A stretch of DNA of 10,523 bases from Clostridiales bacterium (lineage in GTDB: Bacteria; Bacillota; Clostridia; Lachnospirales; Lachnospiraceae): positions 1 to 10,523 of the forward strand of contig JAJPYU010000067.1 of the NCBI GenBank assembly GCA_021204765.1. Direction: 5' to 3'. The position numbers and the translations under genes were made by a program. The notes beneath the pieces were generated by a model, which was not told the origin of the DNA, made no database searches, and saw nothing but the letters and a program-made list of their open reading frames with translations. This document shows, in pieces, positions 5,781 through 10,523 of the stretch; the stretch's first letter is position 1; every line of letters begins with the position of its first letter.

Positions 5781-8618
5781 TCAATCGGTAAATGAATTTT
5801 CCGCCGTCTCCACGTCAGCGGCCTGACCGCTCAGAAGCTCTTCAGCGGTGGCCTCGCCAAAGTAGTACCTGAGTACTGTGTCTGCAAAATCGCAGGCATT
5901 CCCCGAGGAATATCCGTAGGCGATACGGCAGGCTATGGCTATTTCCGGATCATCTGCCGGGGCATAGCCTACGAAAAGGGCGTGGTTTGGACGACTCTCA
6001 TTCTCCTGGGCCGTACCGGTCTTTCCCGCCAGAAAGACATCCAGATCGTCAAACTGGGCATGCGTGCCTATAACTTCCTCCATTCCGGTCTTTATGGCAG
6101 TCCAGGTGGAGGGTGCTATATCAGTGATCTCGTTGTATATATCCGGCTCATATTCTTCGACTACCTTTCCCTCGGAATCAGTCACCTTATTAATAAGCGT
6201 CAGGTTATAGACCGTGCCCTCATTGGCTATGGCAGCCACATATCTGGCCAGCTGTACCGTGGTGTATTTGTTGTCGGACTGGCCTATGGCAGCACTGACG
6301 GGATATTCATCTGCGATCTGTGAACTGCCCTCAGCTATCTCCAGCCCTGTGTCATCGCCAAGGCCGAAAGCCTCGGCATATTTTGTCAGCTTTTCTATGC
6401 CGGTATCCTCACTGTAGCGTGTACCCACCATACTGAGCAGATATCCCACGTCACAGAAGAAATAGTTACATGAATCCCTGATGGCATCAGTGACAGTTTC
6501 AAGGCCGTGGTTACCGGGATAGATCCAGCACTTCAGATTGTAATCCAGCTCCTCAAATATACCTGTGTCCTCTATCTCAGTGGCAGTATTTATAACCCCT
6601 TCGGTAAGGCCTGCTGAGGCAGTGATCATCTTGAATGTGGAACCCGGTGCCGTAGCCTGCTGGGTGGCATTGTTGTACAGGGGCAGGGAGCCGTCAGATA
6701 AGAGGCTGCTATAATATGCGGCGTCCATGGAATTGGCAAGCCTGTTGGTGTCGTAGCCCGGATAGGTGACGCAGGCTAAGAGTTCCCCTGTATTGGGATC
6801 CATGATGACGCATGAGCCCGTGCAGGGATCAAGGGCTAACTGGGCCGGGGTGATCTCCAGATTTTTAATCTTCTCCTTTAAAAAACTGCACGCATCCACG
6901 GTTCCGGTCATCAGGGCTGTTTCCGAGTCGGCATTTTCCTCCAAAACACCCTGTTCGCAGAGTATCATGCAAAGGGTGGTGCCAGAGATTGAGTCATTCA
7001 TGATCAGATATTTGTAAATTATGCGGTCAAAGCCGATATTTTCCCTCATTTTCCCGATGCAGTAAGTCACCAGGGCAGTATATGTCTCTGAGGTGTCGGT
7101 GTACTTTTCATCCAAATCCAGGTCTGAGACCTGGATCCATGAGGATTCTATGGCATACTCCAGATAATCCCTGACCGGAATGCTTCCGCTCTTCCACTCA
7201 TTGTACATGTCATTGGAGGCATTGACCTCAGTCGTGTCGAAAATACCGGAATCCTGAAGCCAGCTGACGATGTAGGTGATGTACTCCTGCATCTCATCTG
7301 AAAGATCCTCAAATGCTGTGTCGCCCTTTAATGCGGAAGTCACCTGGCGATAAACATTTTCATTATATCCGGTGTAGGCCTGATAGGCTTTATGCTGATA
7401 GCTGTCGGAATCCGCGTCGGCAAACTGCGTGATATCTATGACACTGTTCTCCACCAGGGCCACATACACGTCGTATATGGGAATGTAGAGCTCGTCCGCC
7501 TCATTCTCCTTCGCATCTATTATCTCGGAATAAACTATACCGGCCAGCTCCTGCTCCAGCATGTCATAGACTGCCATCTGCAGATCCGCATCGATGGAAA
7601 GATAGACGTCATCGCCGGCCTCTGAATCCACTGATTCCTTGACCTCCAGAACCTTTCCCACATTATTTACATAGACAGTCTGGTATCCTTTCTTTCCCTG
7701 GAGCTCTGTCTCCATGTACTGCTCGATGCCTGACTTGCCTACGGTATCGTTTAAGGTGTAGCTGTCATCCTCTTCGCTTAAGGTATCATATTCGTCCTGG
7801 GAAATAGTGCCGGTGTAGCCTATGATATGGGAGAAATACTCCGGATAATTATAGACCCGCTTGGTATCCTCGGAGACCCCCACACCCTGAAGCTCGTATA
7901 AATGTTCCTCTATCATGGCCACGGTCTCGTCGGAGACATCCCTGGCAATATCCGTGGAAATATATTTCTGGTAGGAATTTAAGGACAGGGCGTAGCGTAT
8001 GACCATGATCTGGTAAGCCCTGTATCTGTCGTAAACGGCAGTGTCCACGCCGAACTCATCCAGGAGATACTCATACATCTGTTCAGTGGTGGCTTTCGCC
8101 TCATCGTAGCCCAGAGTCGTGTTGAATTTCAGGTCGGAGACAGAGCTCCTGCCGTAGACATCCCGCCTGAATCCCTGCAGGGAAGTGCCGTCCACCAGAA
8201 ATGAAAGCTCTCCCGTCTCGTCCATGTAAAGAGAGAGGCTGTTTACTATCGAGTCACCGTTGTCCTCTATCATATCAATTACAGTATTGATCTCGGCGTT
8301 TAACTCCTCATTTTTTGTCCTGGTGTCATCATAGGAGCCGTTGTCCTCCAGCGTTATGGTATAGGAAAGCTCGTTGTAAGCCAAAAGCACGCCGTTTCTG
8401 TCGTAGATATTACCCCTGGTGCCATCGATGGAAATCTCCTTCTCAATGCTCAAAGTATAATTATCCAGATAATCTTCGCCGTTTATGATCTGGAGATTGT
8501 AGAGCCTGTGGACCACTATTATCATCATAGCCGCCATGATGACGCAGAGGATGAACATCCGGGTCCTCAGTATATTCCGTATGAATTTTGACAGTAAATC
8601 TTTTATCGTATCAAACAA
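5781..8618 (-). CDS. mrdA: Penicillin-binding protein 2 (class B transpeptidase of the elongasome)
   Basis: D,D-transpeptidase that cross-links glycan strands made by RodA. It has 945 residues: an N-terminal membrane helix at about 21-40, a dimerisation/pedestal region beginning with the GTRGNIYDRNG motif (66-76), and a transpeptidase domain at about 600-905. The active-site motifs are complete: STFK (Ser660, Lys663), SCN (716-718) and KTGT (866-869). Between ADLQMAVYDML (about 343-353) and VIMDPNTGELLA (about 604-615) there are roughly 250 residues, where most PBP2 proteins have a few tens; the segment looks helical. The start is TTG: an AGAGGAG site 11 nt upstream, inside mreD, supports it, and it keeps a cytoplasmic stub before the membrane helix. 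An ATG at codon 21 is the alternative. mreD lies upstream with an 8 nt overlap; rodA follows after 18 nt. Confidence 0.95.
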   Translation of the reverse strand: MFDTIKDLLSKFIRNILRTRMFILCVIMAAMMIIVVHRLYNLQIINGEDYLDNYTLSIEKEISIDGTRGNIYDRNGVLLAYNELSYTITLEDNGSYDDTRTKNEELNAEINTVIDMIEDNGDSIVNSLSLYMDETGELSFLVDGTSLQGFRRDVYGRSSVSDLKFNTTLGYDEAKATTEQMYEYLLDEFGVDTAVYDRYRAYQIMVIRYALSLNSYQKYISTDIARDVSDETVAMIEEHLYELQGVGVSEDTKRVYNYPEYFSHIIGYTGTISQDEYDTLSEEDDSYTLNDTVGKSGIEQYMETELQGKKGYQTVYVNNVGKVLEVKESVDSEAGDDVYLSIDADLQMAVYDMLEQELAGIVYSEIIDAKENEADELYIPIYDVYVALVENSVIDITQFADADSDSYQHKAYQAYTGYNENVYRQVTSALKGDTAFEDLSDEMQEYITYIVSWLQDSGIFDTTEVNASNDMYNEWKSGSIPVRDYLEYAIESSWIQVSDLDLDEKYTDTSETYTALVTYCIGKMRENIGFDRIIYKYLIMNDSISGTTLCMILCEQGVLEENADSETALMTGTVDACSFLKEKIKNLEITPAQLALDPCTGSCVIMDPNTGELLACVTYPGYDTNRLANSMDAAYYSSLLSDGSLPLYNNATQQATAPGSTFKMITASAGLTEGVINTATEIEDTGIFEELDYNLKCWIYPGNHGLETVTDAIRDSCNYFFCDVGYLLSMVGTRYSEDTGIEKLTKYAEAFGLGDDTGLEIAEGSSQIADEYPVSAAIGQSDNKYTTVQLARYVAAIANEGTVYNLTLINKVTDSEGKVVEEYEPDIYNEITDIAPSTWTAIKTGMEEVIGTHAQFDDLDVFLAGKTGTAQENESRPNHALFVGYAPADDPEIAIACRIAYGYSSGNACDFADTVLRYYFGEATAEELLSGQAADVETAENSFTD

Positions 8619-9129
8619 ACTTCGTCTCGCTCCTCTTCTCTGTCTCTTCCAGCTTCTGGTTTACCTTCAGCAAAATGTAGTAGAGCAATATTGCCACGAG
8701 CATGGTGTAGATCAGCTCCGGTATCATGGTGTGGATGATGTAGTAGCCCATGTCGAGCTTTCCCCTGAAGACGAACAGCCCGATGTAAACAACTACATTG
8801 CAGGCGAAATCACTGACTGCTATAAGTATCAGGGGCAGCCTGATCTCGTCGGGATAAAAGCTTTTTCGAAAGAAACCGTTGACAAAGCCCACGAACATGA
8901 ATACCAGGGCATAGAATCCCAGCACATCTGAAAACATCAGATCCATCAGAAGGCCGCAAAAGAAACCCACCCACAGGCCTTCTTTATTACCGCGCATGAA
9001 TCCAAAAGCCGCAGTCACTACCAAAAGCAGGTTCGGGGAAACATTTCCTATTGACAGAGATTTGAATACCGTGCACTGCAGAAGGAAGCAGACTATGATG
9101 ATAATGGCAATGGCTATCCTGCGTCTCAT
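8611..9129 (-). CDS. mreD: Rod shape-determining protein MreD
   Basis: Small polytopic membrane protein of the elongasome, working with MreC. It has 172 residues, almost all hydrophobic, with about six predicted membrane segments (roughly 5-20, 32-46, 51-66, 70-87, 98-121 and 130-154). The family-typical stretch GLWVGFFCGLLMDLMFSD lies at about 51-68. The C-terminus is charged (LEETEKRSETKFV). The start is supported by GGAGGAG six bases upstream; this Shine-Dalgarno overlaps the end of mreC, and the gap is 3 nt. The 3' end overlaps the start of the PBP2 gene by 8 nt, so translation of the two is probably coupled. Confidence 0.93.
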   Translation of the reverse strand: MRRRIAIAIIIIVCFLLQCTVFKSLSIGNVSPNLLLVVTAAFGFMRGNKEGLWVGFFCGLLMDLMFSDVLGFYALVFMFVGFVNGFFRKSFYPDEIRLPLILIAVSDFACNVVVYIGLFVFRGKLDMGYYIIHTMIPELIYTMLVAILLYYILLKVNQKLEETEKRSETKFV

Positions 9130-9132
9130 GAT

Positions 9133-10071
9133 CTACTCCTCCCCAGCCCCATCTCCGTCCGATTCATCCTGTATAACTGCAGCAGTGTCGTCCTCCACTA
9201 CATCATCGCTGTCGGAATCCGTAAGGGAGCTCTTGGTCTCCAGTATGACGAAGACCTTTTCCAGATGTGAGAAATTCGCTATGGTGGTAAGCTCTCCTGA
9301 CTTGGTCAGCTTATTGGAATCTGCGGTAATGTCAGTGATATATCCCACGGGTATTCCCGGCAGGTAGAGGTCGCTGATGTCCGAGGTGACTATCTCATCT
9401 CCAATTCCGGCTGCATCCTCACTGTCCCTGAGGTCGGAGAAAATAATACGGCTGCTGGTATTCATCGACTGGAGGGAGCCGCTTACGACCATAATCTCGC
9501 CTGTGGAGAGATTGCGGCAGCTGATATTGCTGTTGTCATCTATGATGGATCGGACCGTGGCATAATTCGGCCCCACGTCTATCACCACCCCGGCCAGGGC
9601 ACCATCGGCGATTATATTCATTCCGACACCCACACCGTCCTTTTTACCTTTATCAATGATGAACGTGGAAAACCAGTTGCCGGAATCCTTTCCTATGACG
9701 CTGGCTGCCAGCTTGTCATATTGGGAATATGAATTGTCCATATCGTAGAGCTCACGCAGCTGCTCAAGCTCATCCTTATCTATCTGGATCTGGTTGAGCT
9801 GCTCCTGTGCATCCTCCAATTGGGCGGTAAGCTCCTCGTTTTCAGCCATAAGAGCCTTTCGCGTGGTCATATTGTCTTTGAGATCCGTAAGGCCGGAACC
9901 GACCAGATTTACCCCCTTTTGCATGGGGACTATGACATATCCCATGACAGTGTTTGCAGCCGTCCCGGAAATGGACAGCTTCACACTGCAGACTATTATT
10001 ATAATGCAGAATATGGACATGAACAGCAGCACATATTTTGCGGGAAAGTTATTTTTTTTCCTGTGTCTCAT
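9133..10071 (-). CDS. mreC: Rod shape-determining protein MreC
   Basis: Membrane-anchored scaffold of the elongasome that links MreB and MreD to PBP2 and activates it. The product has 312 residues. It has a basic N-terminus, one transmembrane helix at about 13-33, a coiled coil rich in Glu, Gln and Leu at about 63-110, and the extracytoplasmic beta domain at about 118-280, including a GNWFSTFIIDKGKKDGVGVG segment. A strongly acidic Asp/Ser/Glu tail covers about 285-312. The start is set by AGGAG six bases before the ATG. It is separated from mreB by 89 nt holding two hairpins, and mreD follows after 3 nt. Length and order of parts fit the family; the acidic tail is probably a disordered extension. 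Confidence 0.95.
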   Translation of the reverse strand: MRHRKKNNFPAKYVLLFMSIFCIIIIVCSVKLSISGTAANTVMGYVIVPMQKGVNLVGSGLTDLKDNMTTRKALMAENEELTAQLEDAQEQLNQIQIDKDELEQLRELYDMDNSYSQYDKLAASVIGKDSGNWFSTFIIDKGKKDGVGVGMNIIADGALAGVVIDVGPNYATVRSIIDDNSNISCRNLSTGEIMVVSGSLQSMNTSSRIIFSDLRDSEDAAGIGDEIVTSDISDLYLPGIPVGYITDITADSNKLTKSGELTTIANFSHLEKVFVILETKSSLTDSDSDDVVEDDTAAVIQDESDGDGAGEE

Positions 10072-10082
10072 ATATTACTCCT

Positions 10083-10101
10083 ATGCTCACTTCGTGAGCA
10101 T
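10083..10101 (-). repeat. Perfect 8-bp hairpin abutting the mreC Shine-Dalgarno
   Basis: ATGCTCAC (10083-10090) and GTGAGCAT (10094-10101) form a perfect 8-bp stem with a 3-nt loop. On the mRNA its 3' arm ends at 10083, immediately next to the AGGAG ribosome binding site of mreC (10078-10082). It could affect ribosome access to mreC, or it may be the second half of a repeat element formed with the larger hairpin at 10109-10157. Confidence 0.75.
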
Positions 10102-10108
10102 CGCCATT

Positions 10109-10157
10109 TATAAAAGACGATTGCTTCGCGTTTCACGCTATCGCAATCGCTTTTATA
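10109..10157 (-). repeat. Long imperfect hairpin just after the mreB stop
   Basis: An inverted repeat of 15 base pairs with one bulged base (10117). The arms are 10109-10124 and 10143-10157, and the 18 nt apex contains a small GCG/CGC stem (10128-10130 with 10136-10138). In the mreB mRNA it starts 3 nt after the stop codon. No run of U follows the stem, although the 3' arm itself ends in CUUUUAUA, so it is not a textbook intrinsic terminator. It could be an RNA-processing or 3'-end stabilising structure, a partial terminator, or a copy of a dispersed palindromic repeat. The structure is seen directly; the role is inference. Confidence 0.75.
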
Positions 10158-10160
10158 GTA

Positions 10161-10523
10161 TTACCTGAAGATGCGCGGTCTCATGTTGTAAGCCAGGTGC
10201 TTATATTTGTCGTTGGAAGCCACCATGCCGAGGCCTCTTACCACCGTGGTCTCCGGGTCCTCACTGATATTTACCGGAATATTGCTGATCTCAGTGAGCA
10301 GCTGATCCAGGCTGTGGAGCTGCGCACAGCCACCGGTCAGGTAAATGCCGGCATGGATAATGTCCCTGGACACTTCCGGGGGAGTCCTCTCCAGTATCAG
10401 CTTAACGGAACTGCATATTGTGGAGAGATTATCCTTGATCGCATCGTAGACATCGGAGGCCGTGATGGGCATCTCTATGGGCAGGCCTGAGACTACATCC
10501 AGTCCAACCACCTTCATCTGTCC
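10161..10523 (-). CDS. mreB: Rod shape-determining protein MreB, C-terminal part (runs off window)
   Basis: Actin-like ATPase that polymerises under the membrane and directs lateral wall synthesis. Only the last 120 residues are present; the frame is open to the right edge, so the start lies outside. The visible part matches the end of the MreB family: a VVSGLPIEMPITASDVYDAI block, then a TPPEVSRDII segment, then the LTGGCAQLHSLDQLL nucleotide-binding loop, and an SEDPETTVVRGLGMVA segment. The third residue of the usual TGGGA motif is Cys here (TGGCA). After the usual end there is a short tail ending in RPRIFR. It could be a paralogue such as Mbl, but its position directly before mreC, mreD and PBP2 favours MreB. 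The stop codon lies 3 nt before a long hairpin. Confidence 0.93.
   Translation of the reverse strand, partial: GQMKVVGLDVVSGLPIEMPITASDVYDAIKDNLSTICSSVKLILERTPPEVSRDIIHAGIYLTGGCAQLHSLDQLLTEISNIPVNISEDPETTVVRGLGMVASNDKYKHLAYNMRPRIFR

Noticed and set aside
8536..8931. Plus-strand open frame of 131 codons
   Set aside because: It is antisense to mreD and the PBP2 start; both are well supported and the antisense product has no motif.
10109..10157. Intrinsic terminator after mreB
   Set aside because: The hairpin is strong but no U run follows the stem, so a textbook terminator call is not supported.
10161..10523. Cys in place of the third Gly of the MreB TGGGA motif as a sign of a degenerate gene
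   Set aside because: The rest of the C-terminal region is intact and the position tolerates change in the actin superfamily, so it is noted but not taken as inactivation.

Overview
Every gene in this window lies on the minus strand, so the biology reads from the right edge (10523) to the left. The content points to a low-to-mid GC Gram-positive of the Clostridia, most likely a Lachnospiraceae-type bacterium. The reasons are AGGAGG-like ribosome binding sites, SepF-based division, a very long class B PBP2 with a large central insertion, and an HlyD-like adaptor protein beside yggS and sepF. The taxonomic call is inference from gene content, not from a marker gene.

Region 1 (10523 to about 3601) is a cell-elongation operon: the 3' end of mreB, then mreC, mreD, a PBP2-type transpeptidase (mrdA), rodA, and a lipoprotein D-Ala-D-Ala carboxypeptidase. 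From mreC onward the genes are tightly coupled, with gaps of 3 nt, an 8 nt overlap, 18 nt and 2 nt. Together they encode the rod-shape machinery: the MreB filament, the MreC/MreD scaffold, the SEDS glycan polymerase RodA with its partner transpeptidase, and an enzyme that trims stem pentapeptides. The only loose junction is mreB/mreC, where two strong hairpins fill the 89 nt gap.

Region 2 (3600 to 2993) is a single-gene unit: a good sigma-A-like promoter, a perfect Shine-Dalgarno, a 139-residue P-loop protein of unknown role, and a clear intrinsic terminator.

Region 3 (2881 to 169) is a division-associated cluster: an HlyD-like single-pass membrane protein of unknown function, the PLP-homeostasis protein YggS, and the FtsZ anchor SepF. 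yggS-sepF corresponds to ylmE-ylmF of Bacillus; ylmD, ylmG, ylmH and divIVA are not visible here.

Region 4 (168 to 1) holds no credible gene but is rich in palindromes and may be a copy of a dispersed intergenic repeat.

I see no mobile element genes, CRISPR array, tRNA or rRNA. Most of the window is conserved housekeeping sequence. The least explained parts are the two uncharacterised proteins (HlyD-like and P-loop) between the elongation and division genes, and the two palindrome-rich intergenic blocks.
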